Source: Rheinheimera texasensis DSM 17496 (lineage in GTDB: Bacteria > Pseudomonadota > Gammaproteobacteria > Enterobacterales > Alteromonadaceae). From it: 64,000 bases of DNA. Position 1 is the first letter of the stretch, and each line of letters opens with the position of its first letter. The notes under the pieces were generated by a model. The model was not told the origin of the DNA, ran no database searches, and saw only the letters and a list, made by a program, of their open reading frames with translations. The stretch spans positions 248,001 through 312,000 of the forward strand of contig NZ_JONU01000007.1 of NCBI RefSeq assembly GCF_000711985.1, given 5' to 3'. The position numbers were made by a program, and so were the translations under genes. Positions 42,850 through 52,848 of the stretch are shown here, one piece after another.

Positions 42850-44241
42850 TTGGCTGAATGGATGACGTTAATTCCCGCAGTAGTTGCAATTGCTGTAGTA
42901 CTGTGGCGTAAAGAGGTAATAGTAGCGTTAGTTTTATCGTTATTCAGCGCGGAACTTCTGCTGCTAATCAAAGGTGGCAGTTCGTTGGTGGGCGCATCCA
43001 CTCTTGGTGCAGTGAATACACTCGAAGCCATGACTAATGTACTGACAGATCCGGGCAATGCCCGCCTGTTGCTGTTCGCCTTGATGGTTGGCGCTTTGAT
43101 GGCCTATATGCGGTATTCCGGTGGCGTCGCGGCACTGGTCACCAGTCTGGTAAATCGGGGGGTGGCCAAAACTGCCCGGCAGAGTAAGTTGCTCGCGTTT
43201 TTTACCGGGGTGGTAATTTTTATTGAATCCAATTTGTCTGTGCTGACTGCCGGTATATTATCGCGTGGTTTGTTTGATAAATTTAAAATCAGCCGCGCCG
43301 AACTGGCCTACATCATCGACAGTACCAGTGCGCCCATCTGTATTCTGATCTTACTCAATGGCTGGGGTGCATATGTACTCGGCCTAATCACGCCGTACGC
43401 AATGCAAGACAATCCGGTGTCGGTATTGATGGCGACCATTCCATTGAACTTCTATGCGATTTTTACCTTGCTGCTGGTACTGTTTACCATTTGGACGGGC
43501 CGGCATTTAGGGCCTATGCGTCATGCCAACATGCAACTGAACAAAATCGACGGTCACGACGAGCAGGAAGTAGCCCCGACCAAAGCGCGTTTTATGCTGG
43601 TGCCTTTGCTGACGATGATTGTCGGTATGGTTGGTTTTATGCTGTGGACAGGCAACGGCGATTTAGCGCAGGGTTCTGGTTCTAAATCCGTGTTGTATGC
43701 CACAACTTTGAGCTGTGTGGTGGCTTATCTGATGTTGTTGCTCAGCAAACAATATAATCATCAACAACTGGTTAATATTGGCTTTAAAGGCATGAGCGAA
43801 TTGCTCGGGCTGGTCAGTATTTTGCTGCTGGCGCTGGCACTTGGCCAAAGTCTGAAAAACCTGGGCACGGGCTTGTATATTTCTGGCCTGGTTGCCGAAT
43901 CCTTACCGTTGTGGTTAGTTCCGGCCATGTTGTTTTTAGCTGGCGCGCTCATCTCATTCACTACCGGCACTTCATGGGGCACATTTGCTATTTTGATCCC
44001 CATCGGTATGCCGTTAGTGGTCAATCTGGGCTTGCCACCATCACTGGTGCTGGCTGCTATTCTGGGCGGCGGTGTGTTTGGCGACCACTGCTCTCCCATC
44101 TCAGATACCACTGCTGTCAGTGCTGTCGCCGCCGGCTGCGATTTACTCGAGCACACCCGTACCCAACTACCTTATGCGCTGATTTGTGCAGCATTGGCCC
44201 TTATTGGTTATTTGGTCTGTGGCGTTGTGATGATTGATTAA
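42850..44241 (+). CDS. nhaC: NhaC-family antiporter
   Basis: The TTG at 42850 (reads MAEWMTLIPAVVAIAVVLWR) is chosen because GAGG lies 7 bases upstream; an ATG at 42862 and a TTG at 42832 are alternatives. The 463-residue product has 11-12 predicted membrane segments and NhaC-type patterns: IESNLSVLTAGILSRGLFD, IIDSTSAPICILILLNGWGA, SFTTGTSWGTFAILIPIGMP and GGGVFGDHCSPISDTTAVSA. NhaC relatives exchange Na+ for H+ or organic acids. It follows amiD by about 40 bases and ends at a terminator, so it belongs to the wall-scavenging operon. Lactate or sodium handling is a guess. Confidence 0.88.
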   Translation: MAEWMTLIPAVVAIAVVLWRKEVIVALVLSLFSAELLLLIKGGSSLVGASTLGAVNTLEAMTNVLTDPGNARLLLFALMVGALMAYMRYSGGVAALVTSLVNRGVAKTARQSKLLAFFTGVVIFIESNLSVLTAGILSRGLFDKFKISRAELAYIIDSTSAPICILILLNGWGAYVLGLITPYAMQDNPVSVLMATIPLNFYAIFTLLLVLFTIWTGRHLGPMRHANMQLNKIDGHDEQEVAPTKARFMLVPLLTMIVGMVGFMLWTGNGDLAQGSGSKSVLYATTLSCVVAYLMLLLSKQYNHQQLVNIGFKGMSELLGLVSILLLALALGQSLKNLGTGLYISGLVAESLPLWLVPAMLFLAGALISFTTGTSWGTFAILIPIGMPLVVNLGLPPSLVLAAILGGGVFGDHCSPISDTTAVSAVAAGCDLLEHTRTQLPYALICAALALIGYLVCGVVMID

Positions 44242-44256
44242 CTGATTGTGGCTTGT

Positions 44257-44286
44257 AAAAAAAGCAGCCTCGCGCTGCTTTTTTTG
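44257..44286 (+). terminator. terminator after nhaC
   Basis: A-tract, AAGCAGC-CTCGC-GCTGCTT, T-run. It is symmetric enough to act for the convergent dehydrogenase gene too. Confidence 0.92.
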
Positions 44287-44322
44287 CTGAAGGAAATACT
44301 GCTTCAGTGTTCGGTCAGAGCT

Positions 44323-47199
44323 TTATTGACCCGCTGGAGCCGATTGTTTATCCAGCAGCTGTAACAAGGATTGATACAGCAAATCACTATGGGCCGACAA
44401 GCCAATTTCACAGGTTCTGCTGGTGGAATATCCTCCCTGACAACCAGTGACTTGTGTTTTTAATGGTGACAGCGCTGCAGCGTTCAGTTCCGGTAGCTGA
44501 AAACCTTTGTCGCCGGCAAAACCGCAGCAATGGATGTCCTTTGGCACCACGACCTCTAAGCTCAGCAGCTCTGCCAGTTGTAACTGTAGGGGATCGGCCT
44601 GCATGCGCCGGCTGGAACAGGTTTGATGTAAGGCGATCCTTGCCGCTTTCGTCGTCACTTGTAATCGCGGCAACAAATATCGCAAAGCAAATCCGGCCGG
44701 TTCTAATAACTTCAATCCGATGTAACGCAGGTCCTTTTTCGCATCCTCAAGCAGCTTTTGCGTACAGGGGCTGGTATCCACCAATACCGGTAACTGGCCA
44801 TGCCGGCTTTGTTGCCACAAGGCTGCCAGTAGCTGCGCAGATTTTGCTGTAGAAGCGTTAAACTGACCTTTACTCTGAAATGGCAGCCCACAACATTGGC
44901 TGGCAAGTGCCACAGGATAAGCAAAACGCAAACCGGCTTTGTCTGCCAGCGACCGGACAATTTCAGTCAGATTGCGTACGTCCGGATTGTCCGCTTGTGG
45001 CCCCATCACCCGGCTGACACAGCTTGGCACATAGATAAAATCCACTGCGTTGTCCGGATCCGGGCTTGCCAGCTCGCCCGCGCTGGCAGGCATGGTGTTC
45101 AGCCAGACTGGCAAACCATATGGATGCAGACGTTGCGTCAGACGTTGCAGCCGGCCTGTTCCAATCAGTCGGGCTGCAGCATTGCCTATCCCCAGACCGG
45201 TGGCGGCGACCTTGGTCACAGCAGCAAAATGTTGCGCAAGTGTCTGAGTGATTTTCCCTTCAGGTTTTGCGAGGCTACGGCTTTGCCGTGTTAAATCGCC
45301 GGTATTAATGCCAACCGGGCATTGCGTAGCACAGAGTCCACAGGCCGCACAGGTTTGCACCGCCTGATAATCATGATTTTGCATCAAATCCGCTGACAAG
45401 CTCGCCTGGCCTTCGTTATCCAGCGTGGCAAGAAAGCGGTTTGCCACAATACGCTGCCTGGGTGTCATGGTCAGATTTCTCGACGGACATACCCGCTCAC
45501 AGAAACCGCATTCAATACAGGCGTCTATCAATGGGTTGCTGATGGGCAGCGGTTTTAAGTTTTGCAGATGAAGCAAAGGATCGTCATTGAGCAACACGCC
45601 CGGATTTAACACGCCTCGTGGGTCCAGCAGTTGCTTGATCCGCCGCATGGCGGCATAGGCTTTGTCACCCCATTCACGACGGACAAAAGGTGCCATATTA
45701 CGGCCAGTGCCATGCTCAGCTTTCAACGACCCGTCAAAATCATCAACGACATGGCGAACGACAGCATCAATAAGCTGCTGATAACGATGCTTTTCCTCTG
45801 CCGTGCTAAAACCCTGCGCAAAAATAAAGTGCATGTTTCCGTCAAGCGCGTGACCATAGATGACGGCATCCTGATAACCGTGCGTATTGAGTAAATTGCG
45901 CAGGTCAGACAAAGCCTCTGTCAACCGGGCCACCGGATAACAGACATCTTCGATAAGCGCGGTCGTTCCGGCAGGCCTGGTCGCACCAACGGCAGGAAAC
46001 ACGCCTTTACGCACATTCCAATATTGCTGGCACAGCTCTTTGTCCATGCTAAACGGCAGACTGCGTGGGTCTTTGAATGCTATGATCGCCTGCTCAATCT
46101 GACCGATTTGGCGCTTTAGCACATCAACGCACTCTGCACCGGTTTGGAGCAGCAATGCAGTGACGCCTGGTTCGAGATCCGCAACAACTGCCGGCACACC
46201 GGCTTGATGTCGCACTGCCAAGAGCGCTTTGTCATCAAGCAGTTCACAGGCACCGACCACTTGACGCCCGAGTTTTGCTAACGATTGCACGGCCAGACCA
46301 GCGCTATGTAAATCCGGGAATAACATAAAGGCGCTGGCGCTTTCGTTATCCAGCTCAATAGTGCGCTGCGTTACTTCAGCAATAAAACCTAAGGTACCTT
46401 CAGAACCAATCATCAGGTGACAGAGCATTTGCAGCGGATCATCAAAATCCAGTAGCGCCCGCAGGCCATAGCCAGTGGTATTTTTCAGCTGATATTTGCG
46501 CCGGATGCGCTGACAAAGCAGCTCGTCACTGCGAATAGATTCTGCAACAGCACTAAGGTCGGCTAATAAAACAGCTTTCTGCCGGCGAAACGCCGCCACA
46601 CTCAGTGGGTCTGCACTATCGAGCACTGTACCGTCGGCAAGTACCAGCTTCGTCGCCTGCAGCATCTGATAAGTATCGAGCGCATTCATACCCGAAGCGT
46701 TGTTGGCACAAATGCCACCAATAGTCGCACTGGCCAAAGAAGCCGGAACCGGGGCAATCATCCGGCCATAAGGCTGTAACAAAGCGTTGGCATCACCGCC
46801 GCGGACCATAGGGCCGCAACTTATGAATAAACCTTGTTGTTCAATACGATAGTGACTAAAACCCGAGCCAAGCTGCACTAGTACCTGATCTGTCAGTGTC
46901 TGGCCGGACAAACTGGTACCGGCAGCACGGAAGGTTAAGCCCAGCTGATAACGACTGGCAGCAGCGAGCAGCAGCTGGATTTGCTCAATGCTGTGAACTG
47001 TGACAATGAGTTGTGGGACCAGCTGATAAAAGCTGGCGTCGTGGCTTTTACTGACCAGATCTAAAGGATTGGTATTGAGTGCGCCATCAGGTAACAGTGG
47101 TTGGATACTGCGGATAAAATCAGCCATATCCTGCGTTTTTGTCGCCTTTTGCTGGTCATTGGACAGGGGCAAGCCCTGAACCACCTGTGGCTGCTGCAT
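44323..47199 (-). CDS. fused FAD/Fe-S D-2-hydroxyacid (probably D-lactate) dehydrogenase
   Basis: The start is the ATG at 47199 (MQQPQVVQGLPL) with AGGTG upstream; a GTG at 47208 has no such site. The 958-residue product has an FAD-binding PCMH domain (about 50-270; FRAAGTSLSGQTLTDQVLV), an FAD-oxidase C domain (about 275-545; KAEHGTGRNMAPFV), two 4Fe-4S motifs (CIECGFCERVCPS and CAACGLCATQCP, about 565-650) and cysteine-rich CCG segments (HQTCSSRRM, DIHCCGFAGDKGF). This is the Dld-II/YdiJ architecture, which oxidises D-lactate or D-2-hydroxyglutarate to quinone or cytochrome. D-lactate is a product of the MurQ reaction encoded nearby, so D-lactate is favoured. Confidence 0.88.
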   Translation of the reverse strand: MQQPQVVQGLPLSNDQQKATKTQDMADFIRSIQPLLPDGALNTNPLDLVSKSHDASFYQLVPQLIVTVHSIEQIQLLLAAASRYQLGLTFRAAGTSLSGQTLTDQVLVQLGSGFSHYRIEQQGLFISCGPMVRGGDANALLQPYGRMIAPVPASLASATIGGICANNASGMNALDTYQMLQATKLVLADGTVLDSADPLSVAAFRRQKAVLLADLSAVAESIRSDELLCQRIRRKYQLKNTTGYGLRALLDFDDPLQMLCHLMIGSEGTLGFIAEVTQRTIELDNESASAFMLFPDLHSAGLAVQSLAKLGRQVVGACELLDDKALLAVRHQAGVPAVVADLEPGVTALLLQTGAECVDVLKRQIGQIEQAIIAFKDPRSLPFSMDKELCQQYWNVRKGVFPAVGATRPAGTTALIEDVCYPVARLTEALSDLRNLLNTHGYQDAVIYGHALDGNMHFIFAQGFSTAEEKHRYQQLIDAVVRHVVDDFDGSLKAEHGTGRNMAPFVRREWGDKAYAAMRRIKQLLDPRGVLNPGVLLNDDPLLHLQNLKPLPISNPLIDACIECGFCERVCPSRNLTMTPRQRIVANRFLATLDNEGQASLSADLMQNHDYQAVQTCAACGLCATQCPVGINTGDLTRQSRSLAKPEGKITQTLAQHFAAVTKVAATGLGIGNAAARLIGTGRLQRLTQRLHPYGLPVWLNTMPASAGELASPDPDNAVDFIYVPSCVSRVMGPQADNPDVRNLTEIVRSLADKAGLRFAYPVALASQCCGLPFQSKGQFNASTAKSAQLLAALWQQSRHGQLPVLVDTSPCTQKLLEDAKKDLRYIGLKLLEPAGFALRYLLPRLQVTTKAARIALHQTCSSRRMQADPLQLQLAELLSLEVVVPKDIHCCGFAGDKGFQLPELNAAALSPLKTQVTGCQGGYSTSRTCEIGLSAHSDLLYQSLLQLLDKQSAPAGQ

Positions 47200-47209
47200 A
47201 TCAGGCACC

Positions 47210-47222
47210 TGATATTTTATTC
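47210..47222 (-). promoter_or_regulatory. weak candidate MurR operator before the dehydrogenase gene
   Basis: TGATA-TTT-TATTC, two mismatches in one arm to GAATA-N3-TATTC, 11 bases upstream of the proposed ATG. The match is weak and could be chance in AT-rich DNA. Confidence 0.3.
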
Positions 47223-47300
47223 TTTGGTTACTAAATATACTTCAGTAATTATTCTAATGATAGCAGCCTACAGCAGCAAAGATGTCATTCCATGCCAATG

Positions 47301-48257
47301 TTAAGCAGCCTTATCAGGTGTCAGTTCTGTCAGATGTTGTGCCAATTGTTCAGCTTCGACCGGCCAAAATATGTCATCGCGCGGTTGTTCAACGCCGGTT
47401 ACACCGTCTTGTGGCCGACAATTTTTTAATGCATCGCGCCATTCCTGCGGCACTTGCTCAATACCGCCGATAGCGCCAAACACAGCGGCAACAATCACCG
47501 CATTAGTGCCGGTATCACCACCTAAGCGGATGGTATCAACCAGTGCCTCGCCTAAGGATTTAGCGTACAGCAGCTGAAACAACAGATTCTGAAAGGCGGC
47601 TAAGGCCGGATTTTGCTGCCGAAGCTCGCTACTTCCCGGCATAAACAACGCCTGCGCAATGGCGGCACGGATCTGCGGGTCTGATTTAAGCTCCTGCGCC
47701 CAGGTTTCAACGTCCTGATACAAGGTGTCAGCATCACTGCCACTGTCGATGGCTTTGGCCAGTAACATCGCATAAAGCCCGCTAATTTCCTGCATCAGGA
47801 CGGCATTTTGCGTCAAGGCAGTATCGGCCATTGCCCAGGCGGCAATTTGTGGCAGCGAAAAATGCACACCGAGAATACACAGTGGTGTTAACCGGGCTAA
47901 AGCATTAGCGCTAAAGTCCTGCTCATCGGGCCCGCCGACAATAGCGCGTTGCAACGAAGCGCCAAGCGCAAACGGCTCAGTACTGAGCCAATAACGATAA
48001 GCAGACAAGGCTTGTTCTTCTGAATAACTGCGGCAATATTGCAGCATTCGGGCCTGCAGCAACATCAGCTCACCTTCTTCGGTCGGCTGTCCGGCCAGCG
48101 TGTGCCATGGACCACAATCCTGCAGTTGCAACAGCTCGGCTGCGGGCTTACGTCTGAGTTCCGCCGGCTGGCAAAACTCAAACTGGGTGCCCAATGCATC
48201 GGCGGCTAAAGCCGCTGCCAGCGCGCCCTGCGCCCGTTGCAAAGTCGTTAAAGCCAT
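47301..48257 (-). CDS. ADP-ribosylglycohydrolase-family protein
   Basis: The start is the ATG at 48257 (MALTTLQRAQGALAAALAAD) because AGGAGGTGTC directly precedes it. The 318-residue product has the all-helical ADP-ribosylglycohydrolase pattern: an N-terminal GALAAALAADALGTQFEF and the C-terminal metal-site motif LGGDTGTNAVIVAAVFGAIG. The family consensus there is GGDTDT, so one metal-ligand Asp is Gly here. Members remove ADP-ribose from proteins, DNA or small molecules. Others have lost that activity. It lies alone between the dehydrogenase and ppsA. Its role is unknown. Confidence 0.82.
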   Translation of the reverse strand: MALTTLQRAQGALAAALAADALGTQFEFCQPAELRRKPAAELLQLQDCGPWHTLAGQPTEEGELMLLQARMLQYCRSYSEEQALSAYRYWLSTEPFALGASLQRAIVGGPDEQDFSANALARLTPLCILGVHFSLPQIAAWAMADTALTQNAVLMQEISGLYAMLLAKAIDSGSDADTLYQDVETWAQELKSDPQIRAAIAQALFMPGSSELRQQNPALAAFQNLLFQLLYAKSLGEALVDTIRLGGDTGTNAVIVAAVFGAIGGIEQVPQEWRDALKNCRPQDGVTGVEQPRDDIFWPVEAEQLAQHLTELTPDKAA

Positions 48258-48393
48258 GACACCTCCTGTATGCAATAAATCTGATGCACAGTCTGCAGGC
48301 TGAGCCGGTACATTGCAAGCTTCTGATTTTACAAAAGTCACTGTTGACAGGGCTTAGAGCGCATTTGTTGTTGGTGACTGTGTAAATAACCGA

Positions 48394-48423
48394 CAAAAAA
48401 GCCAACCCAAAGGTTGGCTTTCA
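48394..48423 (-). terminator. terminator of ppsA
   Basis: On the minus strand AAAGCCAACC-TTT-GGGTTGGCTTTTTTG, starting about 27 bases past the ppsA stop. Confidence 0.92.
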
Positions 48424-48449
48424 GATGACCCGACAGATCAGGTGGCTTT

Positions 48450-50825
48450 TCAGCCGCCGTATTTCTCCGCCAGATACAACCAGGTTTCAAGCACCGTGTC
48501 CGGGTTCAGCGATACAGAATCGATGCCCTGATCCATCAGCCAGGCGGCAAAATCTTCATGATCAGACGGTCCCTGGCCACAGATCCCGACATATTTGCCT
48601 TTGGCTTTGGCGGTTGAGATCGCCATTGACAACAGCTTTTTAATCGCTGGATTGCGCTCATCAAACAGATGGGCAATCAGGCCAGAGTCGCGGTCCAGAC
48701 CCAAAGTCAGCTGGGTCAGGTCGTTAGAACCAATCGAGAAACCATCAAAGAATTCGAGGAATTCTTCTGCCAGCAGGCAATTCGACGGTAGCTCACACAT
48801 CATGATGACTTTGAGGCCATTTTCGCCGCGTTTTAAGCCTTGCTCAGCCAATAAGCCAATCACCGCTTCGGCTTCACTTAAAGTGCGCACGAATGGGATC
48901 ATGATTTCGACATTAGTCAGGCCCATGTCATTGCGCACGCGTTTTAACGCTTCACACTCCAGCGCAAAACAATCGCGGAAATCTTCCGAGATATACCGCG
49001 ACGCGCCACGGAAACCAATCATCGGGTTCTCTTCGTGTGGCTCGTACTGGCGACCGCCGACCAGGTTGGCGTATTCGTTCGATTTAAAATCTGACATCCG
49101 CACTATTACGCGTTCCGGTGCAAAAGCAGCCGCCAGCGTGGAAATACCTTCGGTCAGCTTGGCGACGTAGAACTCTACCGGTGAGGCATAACCGGCCATC
49201 ATTTCGTCGATTTGCGCTTTCACATCCGCCGGCTGCACGCTGTAGTTCAGCAGCGCTTTTGGATGCACACCAATCATCCGGTTGATGATAAATTCCAGGC
49301 GCGCCAGACCAATACCGGCATGCGGCAGTTTGGCAAATCCAAAAGCACGCTCCGGGTTGCCGACGTTCATCATGATTTTCATTTTCAGCGCCGGCATGCT
49401 GTCAACACGTGAAGTCACGACGTTAAACGGCAGAATAGCGTCGTAGACATAACCGGTATCACCTTCGGCACAGGACACCGTAACCTGCTGACCGGTTTTG
49501 ACTTTTTCTGTGGCGTCGCCACAACCGACGACAGCCGGAATGCCGAGTTCACGGGCAATAATCGCGGCGTGACAAGTACGACCGCCACGGTTGGTGACAA
49601 TGGCTGAAGCGCGTTTCATGATCGGTTCCCAGTCCGGGTCGGTCATGTCAGTGATGAGGACATCACCCGGCTGGATTTGGTCCATGTCAGCGATGCTGGC
49701 CAGCACTTTGGCCGTACCGGAACCGATTTTATGGCCGATAGCGCGGCCTTCAGTGACGACCGCGGCTGTGCCTTGCAACTGGTAACGTTCCATCGAGTTG
49801 CTGTCTTCACGCGAACGCACAGTTTCTGGTCGCGCCTGTACTATGTACAGCTTGCCGTCGATACCGTCTTTGGCCCATTCGATGTCCATCGGCCGGCCAT
49901 AGTGTTTTTCGATGGTGATGGCCTGACGGGCTAATTCTTCCACTTCGGCGTCAGTAATCGAAAACTGGCGACGTTTGTCGGCGGCAACATCTTCAATCCG
50001 CACTTGTTTACCATGGCTGTGTTCGCCAGAATAAACCATCTGCACCAGCTTACTGCCTAAAGTGCGGCGCACAACTGCGGGGCGACCGGCGCTGACGGTT
50101 GGTTTGTGCACATAAAATTCGTCCGGGTTCACAGCACCCTGCACCACCATTTCGCCAAGGCCAAAGCTTGAGGTGATAAACACTACGTCTTCAAAACCGG
50201 ATTCGGTATCGATAGAGAACATCACGCCGCTGGAAGCGCAATCAGAGCGCACCATGCGCTGTACACCGGCGGATAACGCCACGCCACGGTGGTCGTAGCC
50301 CTGGTGCACGCGATAAGAAATGGCGCGGTCATTAAATAATGAAGCGAATACGTGTTTGATGGCTTCGATCACATGCTCATAACCACGTACGTTTAAGAAG
50401 GTTTCCTGCTGACCGGCGAAAGACGCGTCCGGCATATCTTCGGCTGTGGCGCTGGAACGCACGGCAAAAGAAGCGTCGTTGCCCATACCGGCACAGAGCT
50501 CATCAAAAGCCTGACTGATGGCAGTTTCAAATTCTGGCTGGAACGGGGTATCAATGACCCACTGACGAATTTGCGCACCGGCTTTGGCCAGCGCCGTCAC
50601 ATCGTCGACATCCAGGCCGTCGAGCAGCTGATAAATCCGCTCGTTCACACCGCTTTGCTCTAGGAATTGGTTAAAGGCTTCAGCTGTGGTTGCAAAGCCA
50701 CCCGGCACTTGCACACCGACGCCAGAAAGGTTACTGATCATCTCACCCAAAGAGGCATTTTTGCCTCCAACCCGCGGGACATCGTGCATGCCCAAATCCT
50801 GATACCAAACAACGAATTCTTGCAC
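48450..50825 (-). CDS. ppsA: phosphoenolpyruvate synthase
   Basis: The 791-residue product has the standard three-domain order: ATP-grasp (about 1-340; [35 protein letters not shown]), the swivelling phosphohistidine domain ([20 protein letters not shown] with the catalytic His) and the C-terminal PEP-binding barrel ([28 protein letters not shown]). It converts pyruvate + ATP + water to PEP + AMP + phosphate, and would let the cell grow on pyruvate from D-lactate or D-Ala. The divergent gene encodes its regulatory kinase/phosphorylase. Confidence 0.98.
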   Translation of the reverse strand: MQEFVVWYQDLGMHDVPRVGGKNASLGEMISNLSGVGVQVPGGFATTAEAFNQFLEQSGVNERIYQLLDGLDVDDVTALAKAGAQIRQWVIDTPFQPEFETAISQAFDELCAGMGNDASFAVRSSATAEDMPDASFAGQQETFLNVRGYEHVIEAIKHVFASLFNDRAISYRVHQGYDHRGVALSAGVQRMVRSDCASSGVMFSIDTESGFEDVVFITSSFGLGEMVVQGAVNPDEFYVHKPTVSAGRPAVVRRTLGSKLVQMVYSGEHSHGKQVRIEDVAADKRRQFSITDAEVEELARQAITIEKHYGRPMDIEWAKDGIDGKLYIVQARPETVRSREDSNSMERYQLQGTAAVVTEGRAIGHKIGSGTAKVLASIADMDQIQPGDVLITDMTDPDWEPIMKRASAIVTNRGGRTCHAAIIARELGIPAVVGCGDATEKVKTGQQVTVSCAEGDTGYVYDAILPFNVVTSRVDSMPALKMKIMMNVGNPERAFGFAKLPHAGIGLARLEFIINRMIGVHPKALLNYSVQPADVKAQIDEMMAGYASPVEFYVAKLTEGISTLAAAFAPERVIVRMSDFKSNEYANLVGGRQYEPHEENPMIGFRGASRYISEDFRDCFALECEALKRVRNDMGLTNVEIMIPFVRTLSEAEAVIGLLAEQGLKRGENGLKVIMMCELPSNCLLAEEFLEFFDGFSIGSNDLTQLTLGLDRDSGLIAHLFDERNPAIKKLLSMAISTAKAKGKYVGICGQGPSDHEDFAAWLMDQGIDSVSLNPDTVLETWLYLAEKYGG

Positions 50826-50963
50826 AGTATGTCTCCAATTTTTGTTGCAGGTTATGTAAGCTTACAGCGGCAGACACGTAAGCAAAATAATTCTACACTG
50901 CTGGCCGTCTAAATTAAAATGCTAATTTTTAATGAAAATTTATAACAACAAATGGGGTTTCTG

Positions 50964-51773
50964 ATGCGTACAGCCTTTTATATCTCTGATGGTACGGGCA
51001 TTACGTCCGAAGTGTTCGGACACGCGCTGTTATCGCTGTTTGAAGCCGAATTCGACCATGTCACTATCCCATTTGTCGAAACTGCACTGAAAGCCGAACA
51101 AGCCAAGCAACGTATTAACGATCGTTATAAAACTACCGGAGTGCGGCCTTTAGTGTTCCAAACCTTTGTCGACGAACAACTGCGTGCCATTATTAACAGT
51201 TCGGAAGGTGTTTGTTATGACTTCCTCAACGCTTTTGTCGAGCCGATGCAAAAAGAACTGGGCATACCGGCCAAACCCAAGACGCACCGTACTCACAGCA
51301 TTCATGAAAAAACCTATGACTATCGCATCGACGCAGTGAACTACGCACTTGCCAATGACGATGGTGCCAATCTGAAAGATTATGCTAAGGCCGATATCAT
51401 CTTAGTCGGCGTCAGCCGCAGTGGCAAAACGCCGACTTCGCTATATCTGGCTCTGCAGTACGGCATCAAAGCGGCAAATTACCCTTTTGTCGAAGAAGAT
51501 ATGGATTCGCTGCATTTACCGGCCGCGTTAAAGCCGCATCGCAACAAGCTTTTTGGCCTGACCATCACGCCAGAGCGTTTAAGCCAAATCCGCGAGCAGC
51601 GCCGGCCCAACAGCCGCTATTCGTCGCTGCGCCAATGCAAACTGGAACTGGATGAAGTGGAAAATCTTTATCACAAAGAGCGGATCCCGTATTTGAACTC
51701 CACAACTTTGTCGATTGAGGAGATCAGCGCCAAAATCATGGCGGAAACCGGCTTAAAACGGCAGAAATACTAA
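50964..51773 (+). CDS. ppsR: PEP synthase regulatory protein (DUF299)
   Basis: The start is the ATG at 50964 (MRTAFYISDGTGITSEVFGH) with GGGG upstream; an in-frame ATG at 50952 has no binding site. The 269-residue product has the DUF299 pattern: RTHSIHEKTYDYRIDAVNYA, the phosphate loop GVSRSGKTPTSLYLALQYG near 149 and GLTITPERLSQIREQRRPNS. It is the ADP-dependent kinase/phosphorylase that switches PpsA off and on. The divergent arrangement with ppsA is the usual one. Confidence 0.96.
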   Translation: MRTAFYISDGTGITSEVFGHALLSLFEAEFDHVTIPFVETALKAEQAKQRINDRYKTTGVRPLVFQTFVDEQLRAIINSSEGVCYDFLNAFVEPMQKELGIPAKPKTHRTHSIHEKTYDYRIDAVNYALANDDGANLKDYAKADIILVGVSRSGKTPTSLYLALQYGIKAANYPFVEEDMDSLHLPAALKPHRNKLFGLTITPERLSQIREQRRPNSRYSSLRQCKLELDEVENLYHKERIPYLNSTTLSIEEISAKIMAETGLKRQKY

Positions 51774-51776
51774 GAC

Positions 51777-52832
51777 TCAGCTTAACTGTAGTTGCCGGCA
51801 CAGCTGCAGCGGATCTGCACTATAAGTCAGGTCTTGTTGTTTTTGATGCACCAGGTCGACTATCGCCTGGTTCACCGCCGTGTTGATACCATGTTGCTTG
51901 CCAAGCTGTACCACGGCACCATTTAAAAAGGCAATTTCTGTGCGTCGGCCGCTGCTTAAATCGGCTGACATCGACAACCGCGCCTGTGGGTCAATCCGCA
52001 GCATTTTGGCCGCCACCCGGCGAAACAACCAGTCCGGCAGCCGCAAGACTAAAGGCAATAACGCCGGTTTTAATGCGGTGAATTGCCTTGGCGTCACTTG
52101 TTCACTAGCACAAACCGCCAGCCACTCCTGCATCGCAGCAGCAAGTAATAAACGCCAGTGTCGGTTCAGTAACTGTGCGCGCAGCGGTAAGCCGGACACA
52201 GCGTTTAACGCATTATTCAGATTTAACAGTAATTTGCCGTATTCCGCCGCTTTCATATCGTCCACAGCCTGTACATCGAGACCGCGGCTATAAAACACTT
52301 GCTGCAGATATTGCACCAAAGCCGCCTCAGAGGCTGGCCATAGCAAAGCCCCGCTGCTGCTCTGCAAAAACTGCCCGGGGGCGGGACTGACTACATTAAA
52401 AGGTACTATGGCACGCAGCACCGGGTTGTGTAGCTGCGATTGAATAATGTCGGTGATACCGATGCCGTTTTGCAGCGCAATAACCGGCACATCGGGGCGC
52501 AAATGCGGTTTGATTTGGTGTAACAACGCACTGAGTGCCGTGGCTTTGACAGCCAGCAGCACCACATCAGCTTCAATCAGACTAACAAAAGAGGTGTAAA
52601 ACGCGACCGCAGAAACGCTCGCCTGATAATGCTCAGCGTCATGCTGCCAGCGCGCGGTCAGACCGTGAGCGGCCAGCTCCAGCCCCATATAGTCGCGGCC
52701 GAGCAACAGCAATTCCAAATCATCGTCTTGCGAGAGAATGGCACCTAAAAAACAGCCGATGCTACCTGCGCCGACAATGCCCACCCGGTACTTACGCCCA
52801 CTGGTTTGCACTTTAGTTTGCAGGTCCTGCAT
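51777..52832 (-). CDS. panE: 2-dehydropantoate 2-reductase-like protein
   Basis: The 351-residue product has an N-terminal Rossmann fold (YRVGIVGAGSIGCFLGAILS) binding NADPH, then VVLLAVKATALSALLHQI and PVIALQNGIGITD. The C-terminal helical domain has the conserved Lys in AAEYGKLLLNLNNALNAVSG and a late EIAFLNGAVV. It reduces ketopantoate to pantoate in CoA synthesis. Several paralogues of unknown substrate exist in the superfamily, so panE is probable but not certain. The stop of ppsR lies 4 bases away, tail to tail. Confidence 0.85.
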   Translation of the reverse strand: MQDLQTKVQTSGRKYRVGIVGAGSIGCFLGAILSQDDDLELLLLGRDYMGLELAAHGLTARWQHDAEHYQASVSAVAFYTSFVSLIEADVVLLAVKATALSALLHQIKPHLRPDVPVIALQNGIGITDIIQSQLHNPVLRAIVPFNVVSPAPGQFLQSSSGALLWPASEAALVQYLQQVFYSRGLDVQAVDDMKAAEYGKLLLNLNNALNAVSGLPLRAQLLNRHWRLLLAAAMQEWLAVCASEQVTPRQFTALKPALLPLVLRLPDWLFRRVAAKMLRIDPQARLSMSADLSSGRRTEIAFLNGAVVQLGKQHGINTAVNQAIVDLVHQKQQDLTYSADPLQLCRQLQLS

Positions 52833-52848
52833 CGGCTGTCCTTGGCTA

